64,000 nucleotides of DNA from Hyaloperonospora brassicae (GCA_947650285.1 CANTFL010000174.1:744001-808000), one strand, 5' to 3'; positions 22,169-34,831 are shown, numbered from the stretch's first letter. A program made the numbers and translations. The notes: a model not told the origin generated them from the sequence alone.

Positions 22169-22500
22169 TGCAATGGGTCGAGCGCGTTACATGTAATTAA
22201 CATCACAGTAAGTCAATAATAATGTTATCATCGCTGATAATATTCTTCAATCTTTACCTTGCTAAGTACATGTATAAAAAACCTACCTTGAAAGGTGATA
22301 TTCAGTAACGTTCTAGATATTGGATGACATAGTCCATTATGTTAAACAACTTATACACCAATCGTTGCTGGACGCGTGCAGTATGTGGTGATTCGGTAAC
22401 TACATTTGACATTTGTAGTTTATTATATTTCAAGTAAGGTCAAACAAGATTGCGTTAAATAACTTACTATGTATTCAACATTTCTACTTTTAACTTTATA
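22169..22500 (-). mobile_element. Degraded antisense LTR fragment
   Basis: This stretch begins TGCAATGGGTCGAGCGCGTT, a worn form of the terminal sequence of the LTR copy at 25973, and contains a degraded copy of the family core at about 22356-22390 (CACCAATCGTTGCTGGACGC). Its other end could not be placed, so it is probably truncated or too diverged. Confidence 0.55.
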
Positions 22501-23002
22501 AATGTGTACATTAAGCAATCAAGCCTTTCTTTGCGTGTACTGTGTATGTGACAATATGAGATTCCTCCCTGCAATGTGATATGCTATGTAGCTTGTACTT
22601 AGTCTGTACATGCAAAGAATGCCCTGTTCAATAAATATTCTACCGCATTTTTGTAGAATCGGTGCTCTTCTACTCGTAAATAACATACGCATTACAACCG
22701 CGCACACTGATGCTCGAAATAATTGTCTTGTCCCTATTTAAGATCGGCGTGTTAATTTTGTGACCAGTACGAGTCGAGCATAGATATAAAAGTAACGTAA
22801 TATATAAAATGGCTTCACCTCAAGCGACCCTGTATGCTTTAACAATCATCACGATTTAAGTGCTTACAATAGATATCAAGTCGATGTACAAGGCGGACCA
22901 AACTTCTGCACTATACAACTATTGCTGAACAACTCTCTCGTATCACGCGGTATACGATATCCGGCATGGTCACTTTGTAGACGCACGACGCTGTTGCCAA
23001 TA

Positions 23003-23459
23003 TGAAACGGGGCACGCTCTTGCTCTAAATTGAGCAAGACTTTGTGTTAATAACAATACAAGGGTGCGTGATCCCGACGTCACGTACACGTGGCGTTGAG
23101 GAAGCGCGAGGAAGTAAAAAGAACTCGCAAGCTCTGTTTAAGGTGAAAGTAGGACTGTTTTCAATATAGTTGATAAAACTACCTTTGTCTCAATCTGACT
23201 ATATTAAACTACAAGCTCCTATGTGGGTTTCTTGCTCACCACCCATTGCGCGCGTCTAGCAGCGATTGGTGGTATATCTGGTTGATGTACCGTGTACATC
23301 AATCATCCAGTGGATCACCCAAATAAATATGTCCCTGAAGGCAACATTCTATCAACATCACCTCTTCTCGAGTGATGTTAATTGAATATTAACAGAAATA
23401 GATAATATAAAAAATGGTACATTCATACCAATTTTAAGTAACGGGCTCACTCCATAACA
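23003..23459 (+). mobile_element. Solo LTR with CAATA target duplication
   Basis: A 457-bp element starting TGAAACGGGGCACGC and ending CTCCATAACA, flanked by perfect 5-bp repeats CAATA at 22998-23002 and 23460-23464. It carries the conserved core at about 23236-23271 (CACCCATTGCGCGCG then GCGATTGGTG). TG...CA termini plus a 5-bp duplication fit integrase-mediated LTR-retrotransposon insertion followed by LTR-LTR recombination. No internal coding region adjoins it. Confidence 0.8.
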
Positions 23460-25972
23460 CAATACGGGTCTTAATTAAAGCGACATAATAAAAGAAACAA
23501 GCAGTCTTTTATATTCCTTCTTATATATAAAGCACGCGAATGCAAATAAATGGACAAAAGGATGACTACTTTCTGCTATGGAACCCTGGCGTGCATGGGA
23601 GAGCAGACGTTATCGTGGATGACTTCTACTAAATCGTTGCGCGCATTGTATTCTTGTGCATGAAAATTATTGCACGTGAAGCGCCTCAAGCATACCAAAA
23701 CACGCCGTCCATTCTCTCCTAGTCATATGTCGATGCTAATTCGTACTTCATTTTATTGTCACATTATCCTCATATGACTAATGTGTCCCTGTCAAAGGTT
23801 CCACATACCTTTGAAAAAAATCGCTGGCTCCATTGCAACTATTTAATTAGAGCGCATTTATACGGCACGAATGATCGTGCACAGTTTGATCAGAATCTTG
23901 AATAAGCCCGCACATATATGCCACTACACACTTTACGGCTGCACAACGCATTCGTCGGTCGCAAACGTTACAGGGTCAACGTTGACAAGTATGCGTTGCA
24001 GTAGGATGCAGTAGGTGGACGATAAGATTCTGTATTGCTTCTTACTAGTTCTATCCTCTGCCGTGCTCCCCAAAGCCCTATGCTCCAGTCATCTATCTCG
24101 CACGCATTCTTACTCTACCTGAATGCAAACACTATTCTGCTTGTCACTCTGCGTCCACCATTTGCGCACAGCAAGTTTATGACATCATGGCCCCAAATAA
24201 ACCTCAAGTCACCGGCCGACTACTCCGATTGCCTATTCGTGCCCTCGCACCCATTTCCAACATCCAACATTTTTAACAGTCAACCTACTATGTAAACGCG
24301 TAAGTGTTAAAGGTTACGAGTCAACTTTGAAGTCTGACATACGCGATAAAGCACACCTTTCTCGATGTAATGATAATGTATATAGGCAGGATAGCATCGC
24401 CGATAGCATGACCTAGAGTACGCCGTCTATGAAATGCGTACGTATGCAAGTGTCACCTTCTTGTAGTTCTTAATGCCCGTTTGAGCCTGTCATTTGTGAG
24501 ATGAAATAAGCTAAAAAACCAGCCACACTTTACGTAACTCGATTATATTGCCGAGAGATCAGAGAAGATAGTCACCAGCATCACCCAATCGCTCAAATAT
24601 TCCTTTTGCGGCTTACAACTCTCCCCATTTCGAACATGCTGACTGTAGACACAAAATCAAATGCATTTGTTCACCCCAGTAGTACAAACATCTGCTTCTA
24701 CAACCTTCGGCACTTTTTGTGAGTGATGTGGTGTCTGTGCAGAATTGCTTGATCTTGGCTATGCGCAGATAAATCGACGCCTTCACGTATTTTTAGCTGG
24801 CAGCACGCTTGATGGGGTAGATGTAGAACTAATATATACATTTAGCGATATCGTCCTGTGACGCCCATACTTGAACGTATCCTACGAATCGCTAGTGCAC
24901 GCCGTCAACAGTCATCTTGATCATTGAAAGCCGTTGCACTCCAGCAGTCGCTTAGTCTCAAGAGTCGCGCCGGTTTAAGATTCGCATCGTTGTACCACTC
25001 CTTCCTGTAAGCTGTATATTTTCGTTCATCAGTCTAGACAAAGCATGATCATACGATCATCATGAAGCAGGGTCTAAGCAGCCTTATCATAAATTAGTAA
25101 GACTCTATTGTGCTACCTGAACGAATACTCACCAGCGAGATTTCTGATCGGATCGCCAAGCGCATCGACCTTTTTCAATATAGTCTTAAGGTTATTGATG
25201 TAACCAACTTGTTTACATTGAAGTTGGGAAGAACCATAACAAAAACACCGATAATACCAGGTTCTTCTTTTTTAATTATTGCTAAATTGATCATGCATCA
25301 TATGTGCCAGTGTCAAAAAAGATACCAGCTGAAGCTGCACATGATTCCATCTCGAGACAAATGACCAACAGCTTCGTTCGCGTCTTTTATTGAGCTTTGT
25401 CAGAGCTATCAAATTTTCATACCACATTAAAACATTCCAACGTCTCGTTTCACAGACCGCTCTCCTTTGGCCCCAACTGCGTCACACATCCATTGTGAAA
25501 TCAATTCCGCTATACCTTACTATTTTGATGATGTTTTACGCGGCCTTTAGCAGTGAGGTAGTAATTGCTCTATAGAAAGGCGAATGGTCTCACTACTTAC
25601 AAATATAGGTAGTTGAACAGATGATGGTGGCATTATAAACACGGATCAAATGGTATTTAGCTCGTAACATCATCTGCTATCGTAGACCAACGTAATTCTT
25701 TCTACCACATACTGATATTATGGTCTTCATACCAACGGGACGCACAAACATGAAAAGTCATCCATCTTTCATCAACAAAATTCCTGACAATTTCTAGTTA
25801 TCGCTTCTAAGCCAATTGTCTACATTATAATGCCGCATAGCCCACTTGTTCCTCCGTTGCACCATATTCATAATCAAATACAAGCATCGTGTCCACGACC
25901 ACCACCCGTGACCGTCAACCTAGCAGGTATGGACCACTTAGTAACGTAGGTCGCTAAAAAAGGCAGCGGAGA
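23460..25972. other. AT-rich region without identifiable features
   Basis: Only short open frames are present (longest 86 codons, 24035-24295 plus) and none shows a known motif. It probably consists of old repeat debris, but nothing specific supports that. Confidence 0.4.
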
Positions 25973-26414
25973 TGTAACGGGGTAGCCCGTTACATGATAT
26001 TGCCACCAAGGATAATATCACAGTAAAGAATATTACGTTGAATATGTTCTTAACAATATCACAGAGCATGATGATGTTGTTGAAGATGACCGAAGGGTCT
26101 ACTCATTGGTTGATATCGTGATGATATCAAATCACCAATCGCTGCTAGACGCGCGCAATGGGTGGTGAGTAGACGTCATCATACGTTTAATTAGATTAAT
26201 ATAATTAAGTCAGCATAAACAAAGACATAATATTAATAGGACTTAATTATATCAAATAACATTTTCACTTTTACCAGAGACTAGCGTGTTCACTAGTCTC
26301 CTTTCCTTCCTCTGTGTTGGTGCAATACTTAGCAGGTCACTGACTATCACTGTTGTCAGTGGAATTGAGCTCCGTACTGGTCAACCAGTATGTTGTCATC
26401 AGTGCCCCGTTCCA
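25973..26414 (-). mobile_element. Antisense solo LTR of the same family
   Basis: About 442 bp beginning TGTAACGGGGTAGCCCGTTA and ending GTGCCCCGTTCCA, matching the reverse complement of the copy at 33808-34201. The core lies at about 26132-26169 (CACCAATCGCTGCTAGACGC). Flanks GGAGA and GTAGA match at four of five positions, fitting an aged target duplication. Its first 24 bases contain a 10-bp inverted repeat, ATGTAACGGG and CCCGTTACAT. Confidence 0.75.
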
Positions 26415-26499
26415 GTAGACACAATGTCGTGTTAAATAAGATCGGGTGACATGCCGCATTATTCATTGTCATGATGGTTGAAGAGAGTACAGAATGGGA

Positions 26500-26760
26500 T
26501 ATCGGACAAGACAGTTGGACGAAGGTTGAAGATGTGAGTTCGCACACCAGTTGAAGTAGGAAGAAGTCGTTAAATTGATCACGAAGCCTCCTCGTAAATG
26601 CATGCTCATTTTTACCAGCATCCCCGCAAGGTGTCCTAACAAGACTTGAGGGTTCTGTTGCCTATCTGCCAGCGAAGGGATGATTACGTTTTATTTAATC
26701 GAAACTGAATCGGATATAGCGAATTAGTACCCATCAAGCATAGACCGAAAATATGACGAA
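26500..26760. repeat. Diverged repeat shared with 31107-31355
   Basis: Shared landmarks in the same order are GAAGGTTGAAGATGT, ATCACGAAGCCT, CTCATTTTTACCAGCATC and CTGCCAGC. The copy at 31107 lies just downstream of the Gypsy Pol remnant, so both may be the 3' non-coding part of that element family. Confidence 0.65.
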
Positions 26761-27339
26761 TGCTTCGTCGCGTATACACTAATGATATTACCATCTAAAG
26801 ATGGTATCCTGGCGGAAACCCTACAAGTGAAGATGCGAAAGCTCAAGGCCGGACGTCCGCGAAGCTTTCTTTGATTGATGTGCGAGAATCCTCCAGGAAG
26901 AAGGGATAAAATGACAAGCAAAATAGACTTTATCTTATCTCGGTAATTGAAGATATATTACTCGTTATGTCGAAAAGTTCGTGGCCCAACAAGTATAAAA
27001 CATGGTCTTTCGATTGATTTTACACACCTGTGGGACTAATATCTGCGCCAAAAGAGTTTAGCGAAGCCCTGAATCACGAGCTGTGGCTTATGACCATGCT
27101 CCGGTATAACAGAGTGCTCTTTTCTTCCACCGTATGCGAGTTTACTTTTGTTTCTTCGCGGAGCTCTCTGGAGATGCACAGATAGTTTCAGATTTGTAGG
27201 TGCGCCATTATTATAAGTGTGGAGTGCCAATGGCTTGGCAATGTAACTTGATAGCGGCGCGTATTTCACACGAGTCACTCAATGCGATAATAACCTATTA
27301 TTTTTGACTCGAGAAACAAGAGAGACTACACAAATGACC

Positions 27340-30300
27340 TTTGCACGACGAGTACATGGTCCGAACAGAAGCCGTGAGGACGTCAATGGTCGCAGCGACG
27401 GACATCGCAGCAAAAGAAGAGGTGTTCAAAAGGGTTAACAGAAGCAAAAATCAAGAAGAAAGGATGCAACAATACCTACCCAAAATCAGCTATAAATCTC
27501 GAAAGTGGCGACATATGGTGCTCTTATCACAAACGAGTTCGCGCAATTTTAAGTAATTGCTCTGCTTTAACGAAGGAATTTCGAGATCATAAGCAGGTAA
27601 AGACAGAGTTGATTATAAGAAGTAACCAACGTGTTCAAGAAAGACGGCATCAGCAGTGAAGACGAGTGTAAGATCATTGGACAAGTCAAGCAGAAGCCTA
27701 GTATGTCAACAACGCTGTGCATAAAGGTGTTCTTTTGCCATGACAAAGAAATTTAGGCAGCTCTGATGGACACGTGTACATCAAAAAGTATCGTCAACAA
27801 GTCATTCGGTATTGATAGTGCTAAAATTGGTACCAGGCAATACCGCAAGCGACGAAATGTGCTAGTAACCATAGTTCAATATGTGGCAAGTAGTGAAAGT
27901 CGTGTCTCCTGGTTTTCGCTTTGAAAAGGCAAGGCTGACTCATTCATTACGCGCTGCTTTTGATTGATTTAAGGTTGCAACGATGCAAATGATAATATGC
28001 CTTGATTTGCTTTAAACACATACAGATACGCTTAAGTTTTAGGTTCAGACGATTCAATGTGATGAACAATGTCTTCAGGTAATTACAAATGAGAATAACG
28101 GTGTTTATCCCGATATGCTAGACACAACATTTGTGGAAGAGTATAAAGAGCTTATGGATTCGTCTGTCTCCCCGTAGATACTTGTGCGGGATTCATCTGA
28201 CTATGGAAGTTTCGAAGCGCTATATGTAACTTGAGAAGAATCATCAGTTGTAATATGGTCATTTAGGACGGATGCGTATTTATAATTACACCTTGCTACT
28301 TTTCCCAGAGTATAATTCGGTACAAGCCAAGCCGTACCCATTCCAGGCAGCCAATATAATGCTTTGAATGCATAAATCTAGCGGATTATGCAAATCGACG
28401 TTTTGGAACAGATTTACGATTACAAAATGGACTGTCTACCTTTTTTTGCCCCAAAACCCATCCATCTTCTGCACCTATTGGTTGACTATAGATTTCTTGA
28501 TCGATGGCTACGCCGTAGTCCACACTTTGTTTCTCGAATATGCGCGTTCCTGCTACACCTTGCAAAATCAAGGTGCTTAACGACTGTGGATGCTAATAAG
28601 GGGCTACAACGGTACATAATCGGCTAAGTTGAGCAGACCACTTACTGCCTTGTGTCTTTTATTTGGAAAATAGAAGTACAAGCGCCTTCCTATGGGAACT
28701 GATTCAGCTCCTGACGAATATCAAGCATGCTTGAAAAAATATTTGTCGATTCGGTCTTCCTTATTGTGTATCGGATGATCTCCTAGTGTATTCAAGTAAT
28801 ACGTTAAATCACCTTGATCACCTTCGAGTGGTGTTTGACCGCCTGCACAAATGTGGGGTCACATAGAAACGGAAAACCGAGCCACATTCTTCGTGAAGAA
28901 GTACATTACATTGGCTATACGCTTCTTGAGGAAGGGATCCAGCCTCAAAGCGATCGAAAATCCAGCAAATAGCTAATTGAGATCCCGCGCAGAAAAAAAA
29001 CAGCTTCGGCGCTTTCTTGGAATCATCAAATACTCTCGAAAAATGGTTATAACAAGACGGCTTTATGCCAGCCTCTGCATCGTTTGACAAGCGCGCAAAA
29101 CGTTCGCTTCGTGTGGATTTCTAATAAAAATAAGTCATTTAGGGATATATTTTTATAAAACGTTTGCTGAGGCAGTACTTCTGTCAATTTTCGACTTCGA
29201 CGAGCCGTGGCATGCTCACGCCGATGCCAGTACAAAATACAAGTAAGGTGTATCATGTGTAAAATTCTAGATATCAGCATTTGCTCTCGTGCACATGAAA
29301 CGCATTCGTCGAACTACACAATAATGTAAATGGAGTTGCTTTCGATTATCGAGACCCTTCGAGAGTATTGGGCAATGCTTTTATGGATTTCGGGTGTGGT
29401 CCATATTGATCACAAAAATCTCATTTACCCAACTGAAACGAATATGCGTGTTAAACTCTGTGAATTGATTCTTCCCCGATATTACCAGGTAATACACTAC
29501 ATTAAATGAGAGCCAAATCCCGGAGCAGACGCATTCTCGCAAATGCGATTCCATACAAATCAAAAGTGATGTACTTCTGATCAACGTGCTTTATGCAAGC
29601 ACAAAAAATCACCGTACGACAGGCTGGGTCCACTTATCCGGCAACATCAAGATAGAGACCCTATGTTTATGAATATTAACCTTCGTGTCTTGCGGGATCG
29701 AACAATCCCGATCTTTCTCTCGTTCCTCGCCTTGGGTGCTCCTTGGCTACTTACTAGAAGCGTGTGATTGTCCTTTGTAAGCTTCTTGAGGACATTGTGC
29801 TCTAGTATTATGAGAACCTTGGTCGTACATCTTGTAAGAGACGTTACAAGACCATGCGACCGAACCTGTACAAGTCAAGCATGGAATGCATAATAGCGTG
29901 ATCACTGCAGGCATGTCTGGTTTGCAAGCAGGTCAAAGTTCATCCGGACTTCTAACACCTCGGATGCTGAAGAACGTTAATCCATTCGATGTGGTCCATA
30001 TCATCTCATCGAACCTTTTAAAGACGGAAGCTACGGTATCACCATATTCGATCAAGCAACACTGTGGCTTGTAGCTGACGTAGAAAAAAATAAGATGGCC
30101 CTCACTGATGCCGAGATCTTTGATCGGAATGGCTGTCTCCATATTCTCGTCCACGTGAGACGTTTATGATCAGCAAACATAATTTACATGTGCAGACATT
30201 TTCGATAATGTATCTTTTTGGGGAGTTATGGTATCAGAATCTAGCCGATTGCAGCGAAGAACCCCAAGCAAACACTGTATGCGAGCGAGAATATTCGGAG

Positions 30301-30777
30301 ATCATGAACATTATTCGCTGCTTCGAGGGCGTTGACTGTAAAGGCTATCTACTACGCTTTCATTGCTTTTTTTACTTCTACCATAACCCCTTAAATAAAT
30401 CGTCGAATTAACTGCTCTTTGGCCGAGGTAAGATCAGTCGTGCCTCTGGCAGGCAAATCGGAGCTACATCTCAAAACGCCACCTTGCCGCTATCTTCATC
30501 GATGAAAACAGCAAGCGGTTGGATCACTTATACCAGCCCGGTGATCATGTCATGCTTCGCGTGTCGAAACAATATTGCAACTAAACCCGTGCGGTTTCCG
30601 GTGAGCCTTTTTCCATCCGGACAGTCCACACGGATGGCACACATACATATAGAAAAGGCGTGTCACCTGACCAACCAAGCATTTGTCATACTTGATCCTC
30701 ATGCTTCATGGAAGACAAATAGGTGCCGCATGATGGACAGAGATGATGTTTGGAGATAGGACAGTACGGTCCAGCTG
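27340..30777 (+). mobile_element. Decayed Ty3/Gypsy-type retrotransposon
   Basis: Pol fragments occur in Gypsy order on the plus strand, broken by stops and frame changes. A protease-like segment (LMDTCTSKSIVNKSF, about 27760-27805, with the expected DTG read as DTC) is followed by reverse transcriptase (about 28380-29060), an RNase H connection, and an integrase zinc-binding remnant (ACLVCKQVKVHP, about 29910). Integrase-core-like text (NPFDVVH...LLKTEA) and an integrase-end-like GDHVMLRVSKQ (about 30540) complete it. A basic 71-codon frame at 27341 may be Gag debris. No intact long open frame remains and no matching LTR pair was found, so the element is dead. Confidence 0.75.
28380..29060 (+). 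pseudogene. Broken reverse transcriptase of a Gypsy element
   Basis: Fragments in at least three frames include DANKGLQRYIIG, the active-site relic DDLLVYSSN (about 28770), VFDRLHKCGV, EEVHYIGYTLLEEG and LRRFLGIIKYSRKM. The last corresponds to the FLG...YYR motif diagnostic of Ty3/Gypsy elements. Several stops and frameshifts separate these pieces, so it cannot encode an active enzyme. Confidence 0.78.
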
Positions 30778-30782
30778 ACAGG

Positions 30783-31101
30783 TGTAACGGGGCTAGAATA
30801 ACCCGTTACTTAACTTACACTATTGTTTTGAGGAAGCTCAAAACCCAAGTCTTTGGTGTTTAGTATTTTTAAATCTGTTTATATTTTTGTCTTTTAAATC
30901 ATCCTAAGTACGAATGGTTCCCTTGGACTCATGGGAACCACTCAATCTACGTGCATATATTTTACTGGCTAATAATGGTGCTGAGCCCATTAAACCAGCT
31001 AAAGATACGACGTGCTACTTTCGCTACTTCGAAAGAAACCCCTACTTAAGTAACATGTAAACTTAATCGAAACTACTTATGTAACGGGGTGGCCCATTAC
31101 A
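30783..31101. mobile_element. Solo LTR of a second type with ACAGG target duplication
   Basis: A 319-bp unit with TG...CA ends (TGTAACGGGGCTAG at the left, GGTGGCCCATTACA at the right), flanked by perfect 5-bp repeats ACAGG at 30778-30782 and 31102-31106. It shares termini with the other LTR family but not its GC-rich core; instead it has an internal hairpin, GGTTCCC...GGGAACC. It sits at the downstream edge of the Gypsy remnant and may have inserted into that element. Confidence 0.78.
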
Positions 31102-31106
31102 ACAGG

Positions 31107-31355
31107 ACAGTTAAAGGAAGGTTGAAGATGTTAATTGACACGACAATTTAAGTAGGATGATGTCGTAAATTAATCACGAAGCCTTATCGCTAATGCATTC
31201 TCATTTTTACCAGCATCAACACAAGGCATCATACTAGGACGTGTGTAGCCGATGTCCCCTCTGCCAGCCAAGGGCTTGTCACGTGGAATGCTTTGAATAG
31301 GAGTAGTTCTTTTGATCGCAATGAGTGGACCAATCAAGTATCGATAATCTCTATC
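31107..31355. repeat. Second copy of the diverged repeat at 26500
   Basis: Matches 26500-26760 over about 250 bp with many substitutions. Removing the solo LTR at 30783-31101 joins it to the downstream end of the Gypsy Pol remnant. Confidence 0.62.
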
Positions 31356-32439
31356 TATACTTAGTCTTCGTAACAGATCTTAAGAAACTAATGCTTTGGT
31401 TGTATTCGAACCAATGGTTGATACGTAGACAACATGAAAAACTTGTTGCGAAAGTTTGTACTGTATGACATTGACATGCTTCATGTTGTCGTGTAAATGT
31501 TGTTGTGCGTGTAACGGTGATAGCATCAAACAATTGAAGTCAGTATCCGGCAGCAATTAACAATACACTATTCATCAATAAATGACACCAACTGTACCAT
31601 TCGACAACAAAGCCATGCATCGGTTTTAACGGCGCGCAACAGGCGACCAGCAGGTTGTCAACACACATATGTGATTAAGTAGACTTGCTTAATAGATCGT
31701 CCACAAAACGTTCTTTTTATCAAAGCCGACACAAATTATCCATGCATCATTGCGTTATATTCCGCTGCTTACGCATCCTCAAACGAAAGAGTGTCCGTAA
31801 AGTTTCGGACCCAATATATGTCAATGATAACGCTATATTGATAATTTGTGCATCTTTTTCCCGTCAACGTCGCCGTATCATAAGCAGCCAAAAGCACCGA
31901 GGGTGATCAGAGTACGTAGCTTGTGCTGTGCTATGTTCGCAAAAAGGTATGATTTCATTTTCCCCACGATATATCATCGGCGTCTTGCTGACGATAAAAC
32001 ACCAATTTGTACTAGCACAATACTTTGTAACTATGAAGTTAAGCATACATCACTTGTTACAAGGGTGGAGAGCTTGGCATGATAATATATTGTAGAAACC
32101 ATACTACACTAAGTCCAACAACAATCAACACGCATATGACATAGACGAACGCCATTGCTATTGCGCGAAATTGGGATTTACACATGATAAAGGGCAGTAT
32201 CTTTAATTGTCTCGTCAATTAGCCTTGATCTGATCTCAAAACGATGTTAAATCGTGCATTCTGTGACGAGGACCGGCGGCTTGTACTGCCACGATACGAC
32301 CTACTCACATGACCACAAAGAAATCAGGTGCTTCGCAAATATATGTACATTGTTCGTAAAGAGAAGGGTAGGTCTATTGAACGAGCTCGTTTGAAAAAAA
32401 TGGTAATAATGTATAAAATGTGAAGTTGAAGTCTTCGTG
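31356..32439. other. AT-rich region without identifiable features
   Basis: Only short open frames below about 80 codons occur, without recognisable motifs, repeats or RNA genes. Confidence 0.4.
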
Positions 32440-32600
32440 GCATAATCTATTTGATCTCATCCAACTATTTCAAACTGCTAACTTCCAATATAGCTACCTG
32501 ATCATCACTCATTGCGCGCGTCCAGCGGCGATTATTAATTCCGTCGGTTCATTTCGTGACCGAATAAGCCATTGAGTAAAGTGTCTTCAACGATAAGGAA
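32440..32600 (+). mobile_element. Truncated fragment of the LTR family
   Basis: The conserved core is present at about 32504-32534 (ATCACTCATTGCGCGCGTCC then GGCGATT), but neither LTR terminus can be found, so this is a partial copy. Confidence 0.55.
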
Positions 32601-33802
32601 TGTCACTACGAAAGTCACTATTCTTACTCATCACCATGATAGGTGACATTTTCATATATTATAAGTGGCGATCAGAACAATTGACATCTCATCAATGCCA
32701 ATTATATGTAAAAGAGTCACGTCGTTATCACGCTTTCTGTGCCGTAAATAAGCATTCTGATGGCGGCCGATATTGTAATGTAAGGTAGCAGTCGTGTTTC
32801 CAACCATCCGATAGCTCTCTAGTATCTGCGCTTACGTTCATTTCTGCGTGTTTGTGCTGCATATCGACCGTTGCTGTCGCCAACATCTCCTGTAATACTG
32901 ATCACGCAAGCGGAACATGCCCACATTTATTGTTGTGTTGAACCAATGATGACACCAGCGCCCATAGGAAGACGCAAACGCAGATATAGGGAACAATGTA
33001 TGTTTGCGATACACCTTTGTTACGTTCACATATTCCTTCGGCTCACAATTGTACTTAAAATGGTCTAGTATGAACAACTACCAACAGCGAAGAGTCTGCT
33101 GTTGAGATAGAGGACATCTGGCGCGAGCAACGCGTCGACATCCGATTGGAGTTACAAAGCAGGACGGGTGATTTTAGTAAGGGTTACATTCGTCAATGGT
33201 ATGCAATGAGCGCAGATGATGCTTATTTCGAGTCCGTTTTTTATGATATATGGCATTCATGCTACAATTTGCAAACACATTATAAACACTGAATGAACAT
33301 TTTCCACATAATCACGAAAGTCAACAAAAATCGAAAACATAAAAAGATGCACCTAGAATGCAACTTGTACAGTCTCTCTAGTACACCTGTCTGTGACTAT
33401 GAATGGATTTACTTATCTCCTTCATTTTGTCATAAACTTGATCAATCCGAAACCTTCGCGCTGCTTGAGTCGACATTATTGCTGCTAGGAGATGGAAGGT
33501 CCCTTGGCGTGTGAAGTGCAGCTTTGCAAGTCGTTTGTCTTTCGTCTGGAAAGCCACGACATCGTAATCTCTCTCAATCATCTGTTTCGACGTTGTCGGT
33601 ACATGTGGCTGTCACTTTGGCGGTGTCGTTAAGTTACGATGGAAAGAGACAGCGTAGAGCGAAGCATCGACTGCTGTAAATGATGATGTTTGGGCTCTAT
33701 CGCATGCCAATGCTTGCGAGCACGCACCTTGGAAAGCACAATCACATATTGCAGAATGCTGATGGAATGCTACGGCCTCACAACAAGCAGCTCAAGCTGA
33801 TG
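32601..33802. other. AT-rich region without identifiable features
   Basis: No open frame above 80 codons and no motif or repeat that I can recognise. Confidence 0.4.
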
Positions 33803-33807
33803 GTGGT

Positions 33808-34201
33808 TATAACGGGGCACACCCTTGCGTGAACTTAGCGCAAGGGTTTCGGTGCGCCCGACAGACGTACACGAGATAAACGAGGAAGCGTAGATAAGGT
33901 AAAAGTAGAACTGTTATATTAATATAATTAAGTCTTTTTGCTACTGTCTCTTTGTTTAACCTGACTTAATTATGTTAATATAACTGAGTGTATGGTAACG
34001 TCTCGTCACCACTCATTGCGCGCGTCTTGCGGCGATTGGTGGGTTGATATCGTCAAGATATCAACCAATGAGCAGACTCTTTGGTCGACCCTTCAATATC
34101 ACCACTATTGGTGATATTGTTAAAAGAATATTCAGCATAATATTCTTTATTGTCATTATCTCTCAAATGACAATTTCCATGTAACGGGCTGCCCCGTTTC
34201 A
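33808..34201 (+). mobile_element. Solo LTR with GTGGT target duplication
   Basis: A 394-bp unit beginning TATAACGGGGCACACCC and ending GGGCTGCCCCGTTTCA, flanked by perfect 5-bp repeats GTGGT at 33803-33807 and 34202-34206. The core is at about 34006-34042 (CACCACTCATTGCGCGCG then GGCGATTGGTG). It belongs to the family of the copies at 23003 and 25973. It is the last repeat before the next gene island. Confidence 0.82.
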
Positions 34202-34757
34202 GTGGTAGTGAGGTTGGGGTCGATCTGGCTATTGTCGTCTGAAGGCTATAAAGACAGATGCACTGTTGCTTTCTGCAGTAGAGGACATACCGCAAACACA
34301 CACACACACACAAGCGCAGGTGCCAACAGTTCTCGGTCCACATTGAACATGCAGCACAACGTACTGACCATTTACGCTCCTTATCCTTGAGACAGTTTTT
34401 TAATATCTGCGAAACGCGGAATGGTCATGCTCGCGTCGTAGCGTGTACATATCCAGGGGCAAAGGTCCTTGCGTGTCAACAACCTGTGTCATGCAAAACG
34501 AGGCAATGCATGGATACGAACATTGATCCGGCACGAGGCGTCCCCACGAAGAAGGCTCACTCTCGTTCCAATCGCTGCGACGTTCTTATGCACGTCGATG
34601 GCCAAGTCGGTATATATTTTCTATGCGTCTCTAGCACGTGCATATTCACCCACGTATCGCACACTCTCTTTCTGCGCGTTCATCATCTGCTGCTGCTGCT
34701 GCTTTGACTTGCGGGCCATTTTTCTCGGCCACCTGTCCTGCGGTTCCCTATTTTCGT

Positions 34758-34773
34758 GCTCATTTGGTCCATT
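34758..34773 (+). promoter_or_regulatory. Oomycete-type initiator before the EEPD1-like gene
   Basis: GCTCATTTGGTCCATT closely resembles the oomycete initiator plus flanking element and lies about 70 bases upstream of the ATG at 34832. Confidence 0.55.
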
Positions 34774-34831
34774 CTGTGCTCCCAACTTCCTGTCGTCCTG
34801 CCAGAAGTGAGCCACAGTTCAATTCAATGCA

